Assembly (NCBI RefSeq): GCF_947179165.1
Contig: NC_077240.1
Location: forward strand, 3,851,501-3,915,500
DNA: 64,000 bases
Direction of reading: 5' to 3'
Source: Solanum dulcamara
Lineage: Eukaryota > Streptophyta > Magnoliopsida > Solanales > Solanaceae
Made by a program: the position numbers and the translations under genes. Below the pieces are notes generated by a model. The model was not told where the DNA came from and made no database searches. It worked only from the letters and a program-made list of their open reading frames with translations. Shown piece by piece: positions 47,279-57,783 of this stretch. Every line of letters starts with the position of its first letter. Position 1 is the stretch's first letter.

Positions 47279-47497
47279 TATCCCAATTACGTAAAAAAAA
47301 AGGGCAGCCCGGTGCACTTAAGCTCCCGCTATGCGCAGGGTCCGGGGAAGGGCCCGACCACAAGGGTCTGTTGTACGCAGCCTTACCTTGCATTTCTGCC
47401 AGAGGCTGTTTCCAAGGCTTGAACCCGTGACCTCCTGGTCACATGGCAGCAACTTTACCAGTTACTCCAAGGCTCCCCTTCTATCCCAATTACGTAA
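47279..47497 (-). mobile_element. Au-like SINE with perfect 16-bp target duplication
   Basis: TATCCCAATTACGTAA occurs at 47279-47294 and 47482-47497. The insert, read on the minus strand, begins GGGGAGCCTTGGAGTAACTGG (box A region). Box B follows (GGTCACGGGTTCAAGCC), then GTAAGGCTGCGTACAACAG, CCCTTCCCCGGACCC, GCGCATAGCGGGAGC and GTGCACCGGGCTGCCC, ending in a T-run. This matches the widespread plant Au SINE layout. It is full-length and has little decay. Confidence 0.9.
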
Positions 47498-47644
47498 TCT
47501 AGAAAAATATTATGAGATGGGGAAATGAGGGATAGGGGATGTCATGGTGGGGTGGTTGTTGTTGGAGTGTGGATAGGAGACAATAAGCTTGAAATTTCAT
47601 TTATGAAACTTGTTTCTCTTAACTCTAGTAGAAATATTAAACAA

Positions 47645-47808
47645 TTTTTTTTTTTGGTTTTCGGTGTCCAGAGTCCACATTGGAGCTTCAACTAAATTCG
47701 AATCGCGCACTGCAGGGTCCCATTGGGGGTGGTGCTCCCAATAGAATTTTTTCCATGCTCAAGACTCAAATCTGAGACCTCTTATTAAGGGTGAATCAAT
47801 CCACCACA
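47645..47808 (-). mobile_element. tRNA-derived SINE, second copy type
   Basis: On the minus strand it starts near GGTTGTGGTGGATTGATTC (box A-like) and GGTCTCAGATTTGAGTC (box B-like). It continues through CCCCCAATGGGACCC and ATTCGAATTTAGTTG to a T/A-rich end. The layout is that of an abundant Solanaceae SINE whose minus strand shows GTGTCC...CGCACTGCAGGGTCCC. No clear target duplication. Confidence 0.6.
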
Positions 47809-48114
47809 ACCGATATTGATAGTAAAACAAATCTTGTATGGGTCCTCTGGCTATCTTATCTTCTTTATCATCTTAATAATGGGAAATGACATCTTGATTA
47901 GCCTCATTTACCAAATGGCCAAGCAGATTTCGCTTTCTCAGTTTGGTAGAGTTGAAATTTATACTACAATGAAAATAGACCATAAGTTGTGATGATTAGG
48001 TCCAATTACTGGTATGGAAGCTGGACAGAGACAGAATAAATGACCCGCCAAGATTGAAGGCTGCGGCCCAAAAGTTTGGCCCAATGCAAATTATTAAAAA
48101 AAAAAGGAAAAATT

Positions 48115-48490
48115 ACTTAATTGAGTGCTTTTTAAAAATTAATTACTAATTTTAGCGATATTTTTTTATTTATTACCATTTATAACAATATATAGCAATA
48201 TTATGATAAATCTACACTTGTATTAAAAGTGAATTGTGCATACAATATAAATGTATTATAAGTGTTTTAAAATATATATTATGTTTGTGTAGTAAGAAAC
48301 TAACATAATGTATTATAAGTCTATTAAAATATATGATAAATGTATTATCCATTTATAAAACTTGTATTATATATGTTTTATAAATAGTTCTCTGCAATAT
48401 GTATTAAAACTGTATTATAAATGTATTATAAGTGTTCAGTAAAATTATTTTTTTATTGCTATAAATGGTAAATATTTTCTTAATATTGTA
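48115..48490. mobile_element. MITE rich in TGTATTATAAGTGTT motifs
   Basis: The left part has TTATTACCATTTATAACAATATA and the right part TTGCTATAAATGGTAAATATTTT, an imperfect inverted pair. The interior repeats (A)TGTATTATAAGTG(T)T several times. The borders are approximate. Confidence 0.5.
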
Positions 48491-48730
48491 TATTTATGTA
48501 AGTTTCCCAAAAAAAACTGATTAGTGTTCAAATTAGACACTTTCGACTCAAAAATTGAAATACATTTTGTGCGTGTTTTCATTTTTCTATTAGATGGTTA
48601 AATTAACAATATGTAATATGTTATTTCTTTTAATTTTATGCATCAACATCAAATAAAAAATGCATGAGATTTTATGGCTTACTGAGGAAAATGCATATAA
48701 TTAAGCTGTATATTTTTAAAAAATATACCA

Positions 48731-48758
48731 TAGTGGGATACATTGGGTATGTTGTTGT
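48731..48758 (+). mobile_element. Very short retroposon tail scar
   Basis: ATAGTGGGATACATTGGGTATGTTGTTGT matches the 3' end of the family at 41532-41640. No target duplication was recognised. Confidence 0.45.
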
Positions 48759-49345
48759 CTAGTTGTTCAATAATAAAGTATTGACATGATCGATACAATT
48801 GTTGATTAATCTATACAAATATATTTTTTGATAACTAACGTGTATTATTTACCAAGTTAAATTATTATGTACAAACTCTCTATCAGTAGGAGCATCAAGT
48901 TCACAACTGACGAAACAAATCTCAACAGTCTATCCTATCATTATATTGTTTATGTCTCTATAAAAAATATTTTTTATAATTATTAGTGTGGATTTTATAG
49001 ATTCAAATAAAACCAATAATTTTAATTCAATATATTCATTGAATAAATACAAATAATAAATTTTGAACCCGAAATTCGAATTGACTATATGCCTTCTTGC
49101 TACATGATCTTTTTTAATAATGAGAAATGACATGTCAATTAGCCTCATTTACCCAATATCCAATCCAAGCAGACCTCAGTTTGGTAGAGTAGGATTTGTA
49201 CTACAATGAAAACAGACCATTAGCTAGTGATGATTGGGCCCAAAAACTTCTGTTCAAGCAAGACAGACAAAGTTATGGCCTGCTTAGATTGCGGGCCAGC
49301 CCTGAATTGTGGCCCAATGAAAATCAAAAGAGGGACCCTGATTTA

Positions 49346-50111
49346 CATTTTTTTAAAAAAGTAATTTTGTAAATTAAATGATAATCCTCATTCATTTGAG
49401 TTACTGTAAAGTGTAAACTGTTAATAAAACTTTCTTTGATAAACGATTATCATACTTGTCATAATTAATTATTTTATTTATAAAGATAATGGATAAAACC
49501 TTTCTAAACTATCATATTTTTATTAGTTTCATATTTAAATTTTAAACTATACTTCATTTACATTACTCGTGAATTATATATTTTGTTCTCTCCCTACAAT
49601 TATAAAGTTTTTGTTTTAACATAAGTTTTCATTTTTTTAACTAAAAAGAATTTACATACGGTTGAAGTGTGTATCTTGCTTTATTACTAGTATTTTTTAA
49701 TGAATACTACTTCAGATTGTTTCTAGAAATCCATGTTTAAATTAACAAAAAAAATAATCTAATGTTAAATTTGCATTCTTAGGGTCCCACAGTTCACCTT
49801 TCCAACGAAAAACTTATCAATCACTTTCTGCCGCGTAATATCTCAAACTCCTCGCCGACTTAGAAATTCTGGTTGTCGTCGGAAAAAAAAAATCCAAACA
49901 ATGTGTAACCTCCCTTTCATATTATTTAACCATACTATAAAAATTAATTAAAAATATATTATAATTATTTAATATTAAAGAAATTATCAGAACAAAATAA
50001 TAAAATTATCATAAATTAAAAAATAAAATAAAATATTTAATTTTTTTATATAAAGATCTAATAAAATGAAACGAAGGAATATGTTTGGGAAAAAAAAAAA
50101 AAGAAGACGCG
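49346..50111. other. Intergenic DNA upstream of the SUD1-like gene
   Basis: AT-rich and without a gene. The words AAACTATCATATTTTTATTAGTTTCATATTTAAATT near 49510 resemble the 38676-39802 inverted-repeat family but are too diverged to call. Confidence 0.4.
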
Positions 50112-50279
50112 TATAAATAAATTTGGAGGGATAAAATGGTAATAATAAAAGATAAACCGACGTCCTTCGTCCACGACCCTTGATCCTCTTCTTGGACCAA
50201 ACCACAGCTCCATCACATCGTCACGATTTGAGAAAAACCCTAGGAGATACAAATCAATCCCTCGCGAGTTCAATCGTTG
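50112..50279 (+). promoter_or_regulatory. TATA box and 5' UTR of the SUD1-like gene
   Basis: TATAAATAA at 50112-50120 lies 160 bp before the start codon. The sequence after it becomes GC-richer and CT-rich, as expected for a transcript leader. Confidence 0.45.
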
Positions 50280-53200
50280 ATGGAGATCGCAACGGCGGTG
50301 CCGGCATCGAACGATGGTGGCGGTGGTGGAATTTCTCCGGCGGAACGCTCATCCGCCGATGCGATCAATTCGTCTTCATCGCCGTCCGCATCTTCTTCCT
50401 CGGAGCAGGTGACGCGTAGAGATTTGAATTCTTTGGCCAGCAGGTATGATGACGACGAAGAAGAAGAGGACGTTTGTCGGATCTGTCGGAACCCTGGTGA
50501 AGCCGATAATCCTCTCCGATATCCTTGTGCTTGCAGTGGTAGTATCAAGTATGTTCACCAAGATTGCTTACTTCAATGGCTTAATCACAGTAACGCTCGC
50601 CAATGCGAGGTTCGCTCTTTATGCGAAATCTGTTCATTTGATTAATCTTTTTCCATCTCCCCCCATATTTTTTTGTTTTGGGTTAAGTTTTCTTGTTGTC
50701 AAATTCGTATATTCTTGTGTCTTCCTAGAAAAAGGTTTAAGCTTTTAGTTAAGCTTCAGTGCGGGATAGGGATTATTTTGCTCCTTTTAAGAGGGGATAA
50801 AAACACAAAATACAAAGCCTCAATCTCAAGCTAATTGTTGGTTATATGAACCTTGTCTATCGATTTAGCTCCCTTCACTTGGTAGTGTCTCTTTTAAGTT
50901 GAAGTATGGGTTCTTTAAAAATAGAGCTAGCGGATGAGGTGAATTCGAGCTAGACAATATCCATCTAACGGGTAGGTGGTGAGAGACATGCTTCAGACTT
51001 GCTTGAAAAGGGAGTGGGTATGCTAGACTTGCTTGAAAAGGAAGTGGGTATGTTATTCTTTCTTTTCTAGTTAAGTCTAAATAATGTTACTCCCATAAGG
51101 CCTACCAAAGGATTCTTAACTTTCTGACATGTTGTTCAATCATATTGAAGCTCTTGCTTGCTGTTCCTTACCTCCTTGAAAGTACAAATCATCATATCAA
51201 TTTTGGAAGCTCTTCTTGATGCAGCTCGAACTCAATTTTTAATAGGTTAATAACTAGTATGGTTTGCATGTAGCTACAAATGTATTTTTTACTTGATCAA
51301 CACAATTCCTTTTCAAATTTTATTCTTTTTGGTCTTCTTGCAATCTTCTTTTCTTACTTGTAGATTTATCTCTCTTCTTTTTCAAGGTATAATCAGGATT
51401 TTCACATCATTGACACACTTAGAGTTTACTTGCTTCTCTTATTCCGTTTAGCTTAAAGGCAGTCAATTTTTCTTGCCGTCTATAGATTGTAGGCTCATTC
51501 GCTTAGTTCAGTCTACTATTCATGTATTATACTTTTAGGAACTAATTGGGCGTGCGGCATGGTCTTGATGGTATGTTTACATTAGATCCTACATTGATAG
51601 TCTATTAGAAATTTGTACAGAAACTATAAAGATTTTTACGGTTAGATGACGTCAAATTAATTCGGATATTTTATGAAACGGGGTCTTTATGGACTGAAAT
51701 GGATAATGATGATTCTTATAGACGGGCTTATTTGGGATTGAGGCATAGATTTGCTTTGTGGTTTGTACTCGTCAACTGAAGTTTTCATTCAAATTTTATA
51801 ATTATGCTTATGAAGTCAATATGAGCAATGTATAACTGTATGACTCTTGGAAGTGTGTATGATTAGAGAATCACTTAGATGATTCTATGAAGATTGATCA
51901 TAAATGATTCTACAATAGATTGTGGTTGGATACTGCACCACATAGCTAACATTGAAAACTGCTTTTTGTTTTCTATTCTCACCTAGGGTGATCTATCTAT
52001 TGGTGGAATCTCACTATTTTCTTTTATTATAACATAGGTATGCAAACATGCATTCTCATTTTCACCAGTTTATGCTGAGAACGCTCCGGCTAGGCTCCCT
52101 TTTCAAGAGTTCGTGGTTGGGATGGCAATGAAAGCCTGCCATGTCCTGCAATTTTTCCTACGTCTTAGCTTTGTGCTTTCTGTATGGCTGCTCATAATAC
52201 CGTTCATTACATTCTGGATATGGCGGTTGGCTTTTGTTAGAAGTTTTGGAGAAGCTCATAGACTATTCTTGGGTCACTTATCCACGACCATCATTCTTAC
52301 CGACTGCCTGCATGGGTTTCTACTCTCTGCTAGCATTGTTTTCATCTTTCTTGGGGCGACTTCGTTGAGGGATTACTTCAGACATTTGCGCGAACTTGGG
52401 GGCCAGGAAGCTGACAGGGAAGATGATGGGGACAGAAATGCAGCCCGTGCTCCAAGAAGACCTGTTGCTCCTGCAAACAGAAATTTTGCTGCTGATGGAA
52501 ATGAGGAAGATGCTAATGGTGCACAGGGAATTGCTGGAGCTGGTCAGATAATCCGGAGAAATGCAGAAAATGTTGCCGCTCGATGGGAGATGCAGGCAGC
52601 ACGGCTTGAAGCTCATGTTGAACAGATGTTTGATGGTTTGGATGATGCTGATGGTGCAGAGGATGTACCTTTTGATGAGCTTGTTGGCATGCAGGGTCCT
52701 GTTTTTCATCTGGTTGAAAATGCATTTACCGTACGTTCCTGTTCTCACGTGCCACCTTTCTCATGCTTTTTTCATTTATAATGTGAACACAACTGCAGTC
52801 ATTAAATATATTTTCGTACTCTCTAAATTCTTGTTCTGCAGAAGACCATATTTTTCCTGATGTGTCTTTTTTATTTCTCTGATTCTATTGTCTGCAAGCC
52901 GAACATGAGAAGTTAACTGATATATGATGATTTGCCTTCTGTGCAGGTTCTTGCCAGCAATATGATATTTCTTGGAGTTGTGATCTTTGTTCCCTTTTCA
53001 TTAGGACGAATTATACTCTATTATTTGTCTTGGCTTTTGTCCTCTGCAAGCAATCCAGTATTATCAACTGTTATGCCACTTACTGAAACAGCACTTTCCT
53101 TGGCCAATATTACTCTGAAGAGTGCATGGACTGCTGTTGCGAATTTAACTCCTACTGCTAATGAAGAGAGCAGTTTGCTTGGCCAAGTCACTGAAATGTT

Positions 53201-56200
53201 AAAAGCAAATGCCACTGGATTGAGTGTGGCAGCAAACAATCTCAGCACAACAGTGTCGACTGATCTTTTGAAAGGGTCATCTGTTGGAACATCTAGACTT
53301 TCAGATGTTACAACTCTTGCCGTCGGCTACATGTTTATATTTTCTCTGGTCTTTTTTTACCTTGGGATTGTTGCTTTAATCCGATATACCAGGGGAGAGC
53401 CTTTGACGCTGGGAAGATTCTATGGTATTGCTTCCATTGCAGAAACCATCCCCTCCCTCTTTAGACAATTTGTAGCAGCTATGAGGCATCTGATGACTAT
53501 GATTAAGGTTGCTTTCCTCCTTGTTATTGAACTTGGGGTTTTCCCTTTGATGTGTGGCTGGTGGCTGGATGTTTGCACCATTAGAATGTTCGGGAAGTCG
53601 ATCACGCAAAGAGTGGAATTTTTTTCAGCATCTCCATTGGCAAGCTCGTTAGTTCATTGGGTTGTAGGGATTGTCTACATGCTACAAATAAGTATCTTTG
53701 TTAGCCTTCTTCGAGGGGTAAAATTTTAATTAGACTTACTCTGTTTCTCATCTCTATTTTCTAATTGTTTTCTCTTACTACCACGATTCTTTTTGTAGGT
53801 CCTGCGTAATGGGGTGCTTTACTTTCTTCGAGATCCAGCAGATCCCAACTACAACCCATTCCGTGATTTGATTGATGATCCTGTACATAAGCATGCTCGT
53901 CGAGTTCTTTTATCAGTTGCAGTCTATGGAAGCTTAATAGTGATGCTCGTGTATCTGCCTGTCAAACTTGCCATGCGAATGGCTCCGTCTATTTTCCCAC
54001 TCGATATCTCGTAAGATTGTTTCCTGCTCTATTCCTATTGATTTTGGTTTCAACATGTATTTGGTATGTGGATTCGAGCTTTGAGCTTTCATCCCTTTGG
54101 TGAACTTACGGAACTGTTATTCTTTTCGCAGTGTATCTGATCCATTTACTGAAATACCTGCCGATATGCTTCTGTTCCAAATCTGTATTCCCTTTGCAAT
54201 TGAGCATTTTAAGTTGCGTACGACAATCAAATCTCTGCTCCGATATTGGTTTACTGCAGTGGGCTGGGCTCTTGGTCTAACTGATTTCCTACTGCCCCAA
54301 CCTGAGGATAATGGTCGACAAGAGAATGGAAATGGTGACCAAGGCAGGCAGGACAGGTTTCAAGCCCCACATGGTGTACCCGATCGGGCCTTGGTAGGGT
54401 TTGCTCCCGATAACCGAGCTAGGCATGCAGCAGCTAGTTCCAATTTCGTAGAAGACTATGACACTGAAGAACAGGCGGATCCTGAGTAAGTTGAACAATG
54501 CTCCATGCTATTAGTCCTGTTTTTATTATACAATGAACATATTATTCATTTCTTATGTTGGCAAATTGAGTCACTTCACCGATATGTTGAAACCAATTTA
54601 GTGTAGGTCTGCTTCAGGAGATGATGAGGATCAGCTTTTAACGTTTTTTATTTGTGAGGTTGTCTCATTTTGTATAGTAGTGTTCGGTTGGGAAGTCCAA
54701 TAATAGTTGTAGAGGAAAATGTTAAAGGACGGTCCTTAGCCTAATTGATAAAACATCATATCAAAGTTTAATACGTGAATAGCTAAAAATGAATTTTGAA
54801 TTCTTAAAATTTGTTGTATAAAATAAAATATATTACCAGTTAACAGTTTCAAACATTCTGATTTCACAAATCAGAAGTCATATAAATTGGGATGGAAGGA
54901 GTACTAATTTAGCCTCTTCGCAAATGTGTGAATGCGAAATTAATTCTTAAAAACCTCCTAGATTTTATAAAAAACTAGATAAGTTTATGAATGGGCAGTC
55001 TTCATAGTAATTTCTTATTGCGCTCAGCCATAGCTCGTCTTGCTAGTTTCTGTAGGATCAAGTGATTTAAGTCATAAACGGTGAGACTCTGTCTAAGTTC
55101 ACCTCAAAAAAAGCTTTAGCAAGAGTCTTATGTTGTTTAGAAACATCTTTAGCAGGTACGCCTTTGTGCTCCGTATCGTGCTGTTGCTGGTTGTGGCGTG
55201 GATGACTCTCCTACTTTTTAATTCTGCCCTCATAATTGTACCGATTTCACTTGGACGTGCGCTCTTCAATTCACTCCCGTTGCTTCCAATAACACATGGA
55301 ATCAAGTGCAATGGTATTGCTGTCAACCTAGCTCAAGTTGGTTTCTGTTCTTCACCTCACAATAAAAACGCTGAACTTTTGTTGCTTTGACTTCTTAGAT
55401 TTGTATGCATTTGTAATTGGAAGTTATGCCATTTGGACTGCCATTGCTGGAGCGAGGTACTCAATCGATCAAGTTAGAACTAGGAGGGTTGCAGCTTTGA
55501 TGAACCAAGTATGGAAATGGTGTGTCATTGTTCTGAAGAGTTCTGCACTGTTGTCAATATGGGTAATGGCACCTTCATTTTGATTCAGTACTTGCACCTT
55601 GATTTTTTTCTATACTGTTAATTTATTTTCTGATTATTTTTCCAGATCTTTATTATTCCTGTGTTAATTGGACTGCTTTTTGAACTTCTGGTCATTGTGC
55701 CAATGCGAGTCCCCATTGACGAAAGTCCAGTCTTCCTCCTTTATCAAGATTGGGCTTTAGGACTAATCTTTCTAAAGATCTGGACCAGGCTGGTAAGTGC
55801 TTTAAAGTTTATTTACATTATTATGAGTTTTTGGTTTTACCTGTTTATAAGACTCGCTTGGAGGTCTGAATCTTTGGATGTAACAGGTTTCTGTCCAGAG
55901 CATTTCCTTTGCCTTTTGTTGTATATCCTGTAGCCTATTCAGAAAACATTTGGGGGCGGGGCTGTTAATTCATGGTTGATTTGCATCTTTCCCCCGACAA
56001 TTTCTGCATATTTCTCATTTAAAGTAAAACTATTCCTCCATATTCTAGATCAAACGTGAATTGGTTGTTGGGAGAAGGCCCTTGACAGCCCAACCAATCA
56101 TACATTCACACCCCCACCCCATAAGCAATAACAAGAATTTTTCTTGAAAACATTTGGCGTCCAAGTATCCTTTTCCGTGTAAATGCACATTAGTTACTTC

Positions 56201-56750
56201 ATATTGGCATATCTATATACTCTACCAATTTCTTAATTTGGGTTGTGCAAAACAGGTTATGCTAGATCATATGATGCCACTGGTGGATGAGAGCTGGCGA
56301 CTGAAATTTGAGAGAGTGAGGGAGAACGGTTTCTCTAGGTTGCAAGGCTTTTGGGTGCTTCGGGAGATAGTCCTTCCTATCATCATGAAGCTGCTAACAG
56401 CGTTGTGTGTACCTTATGTTTTGGCCAGGGGTGTGTTCCCCATATTTGGTTACCCTTTGCTTGTGAACTCTGCTGTTTATCGATTTGCTTGGCTTGGCTG
56501 CCTTGGCTTCAGTCTCTTCTGTTTCTGTGCAAAGCGTTTCCACTTGTGGTTCACCAATCTCCATAATTCTATACGCGATGACCGTTATTTGATTGGTCGT
56601 AGACTTCATAATTTTGGGGAAGAGGTACTTCAAAGGCAAAATGAAGTAGAGGTGGCCGGAGAGGAGGAGATCCCTGTACTGAATGGGGATGTTGAGGAGG
56701 TTGCTGATGTAGGACTAAGACATAGGCGTGGTATTATGCAAGTTGCTTGA
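50280..56750 (+). CDS. SUD1: DOA10/MARCH6-type RING-CH E3 ubiquitin ligase (SUD1/CER9-like), nine exons, 1,108 aa
   Basis: Exons: 50280-50609, 52038-52730, 52947-53717, 53799-54010, 54132-54485, 55153-55313, 55399-55562, 55646-55792 and 56256-56750 (TGA); 3,327 nt in phase. The RING-CH domain shows all eight zinc ligands: Cys66, 69, 83, 85, His93, Cys96, 109 and 112. The last of these is in exon 2. About a dozen hydrophobic segments follow, and the C-terminal block (YAFVIGSYAIW, LIGLLFELLVIVPMRVPIDE, DWALGLIFLKIWTRLV, VLARGVFPIFGYPL) is the conserved DOA10 region. In Arabidopsis this ER ligase acts in protein quality control and affects HMG-CoA reductase activity, sterols, cuticle wax and drought response. 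Start: ATG 50280, followed by a Ser/Gly-rich head. Exon 6 has a NAGNAG acceptor; the choice at 55153 gives the family's DPDRYAF. Confidence 0.95.
50995..51054. repeat. 30-bp tandem duplication in SUD1 intron 1
   Basis: AGACTTGCTTGAAAAGGGAG begins at 50995 and its near-copy (one base different) at 51025. Confidence 0.8.
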
Positions 56751-57783
56751 AGTCTACAAGTCATGATATCCTCAGCTGCTCAATGTGGAGGTCGAGGGGT
56801 AAGGGTAGTCTGTGAACAAATTGCAAATGGATTATTATTTTGCTCTTCGTGATAAACCATTTTGTATTAGTTCTGGGCAGTTTCTCTATCAGTAATATTT
56901 ACTACTTGTGAATATGTAGTCTTTTAGCATGATGCTGACATAATTAGTGATTCAATTTTTCAGGGAGTCTAGTTTTTTAGTTTTTTTTTTTTGGCAGTCT
57001 TTCCCATTGTATGCAAAAGGAGGAAAAGAACGATGAAATTAGTCCATAAGTTGCAAGTGGCAAAAATGTATATCAGGAGTCAAGTGGTTGCCATTGCTTC
57101 GTAGTTGATCAATGGAACCAAAAGAATTACCACGAGGCCTTTTGAATTATTTGATGGTTACTAATAAACGATAATTTTGCAACACACCAAGGAGCTACTG
57201 TTTTTTACCAGGTACTACTCACTTGAATAAACAAACTAGGTAAATGAGCGCGCTCAAACTTACTATAATAAAGACATCATCATTTTCAATTGTTCTTTTT
57301 ACTCCCTCAATAACACGACAGAACATTAGGGTGAAAAATTCAGTTTGTATTCACCATTAAACTATTATACTTAAAAGTTGAAACGGCAGTTGCAAAACAT
57401 GCACCCGAATACCCATCATCACACCACTAAGAAAGAAGTTAAAAAGTTGACTACCACTCCCACCATCACTAAGCATGTGAAGAGGAAGCGTATGCAACCA
57501 AAAAACTTCCCGCATTCAAATGTATCAAACAAACACAACCAAATAAACAATCCCTATGTAAACAAAAAAATCCATAAATAAAAATCAGCGCAAAGGTTCT
57601 AATAAAACTGTTGTCCAACAAACTCCAAACTGAACTAAAATGCAACCCAACAATATCTGATAGTCAAACATTTGTCTAAGAAGTTTTTTTATGGGAAGTC
57701 AGATTTTCTAGGTGAAGAAAATCCATAATTAAAATCACACCTGAAACGAACAAATATTTGATGCACATTGGATATCTTTGAAC
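56751..57783. other. Convergent 3' flanks of SUD1 and the poly(A)-binding protein gene
   Basis: SUD1 3' UTR (to roughly 56940) and the poly(A)-binding protein 3' UTR (roughly 57600-57783) face each other. Open frames in between have no motifs. No further gene. Confidence 0.5.

Larger units (their letters stand above)
47845..49345. repeat. Diverged direct duplication (about 220 bp, 1.25 kb apart)
   Basis: Segments 47876-48095 and 49119-49335 share, in order, AATG(G/A)GAAATGACAT, TTAGCCTCATTTACC, CTCAGTTTGGTAGAGT, ACTACAATGAAAA(T/C)AGACC, GTGATGATT(A/G)GG(T/C)CC, GACAGA and GGCCCAATG. The DNA between them contains a MITE and AT-rich filler. Confidence 0.75.

Noticed and set aside
50277..50279. 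TTG codon just before the SUD1 start
   Set aside because: The ATG at 50280 is the first in-frame ATG and gives the expected N-terminus.
52320..52748. 142-codon minus-strand open frame
   Set aside because: Antisense shadow of SUD1 exon 2.
57378..57581. Lys/His/Asn-rich 67-codon open frame between convergent genes
   Set aside because: Low-complexity sequence within 3' flanks; no support as a gene.
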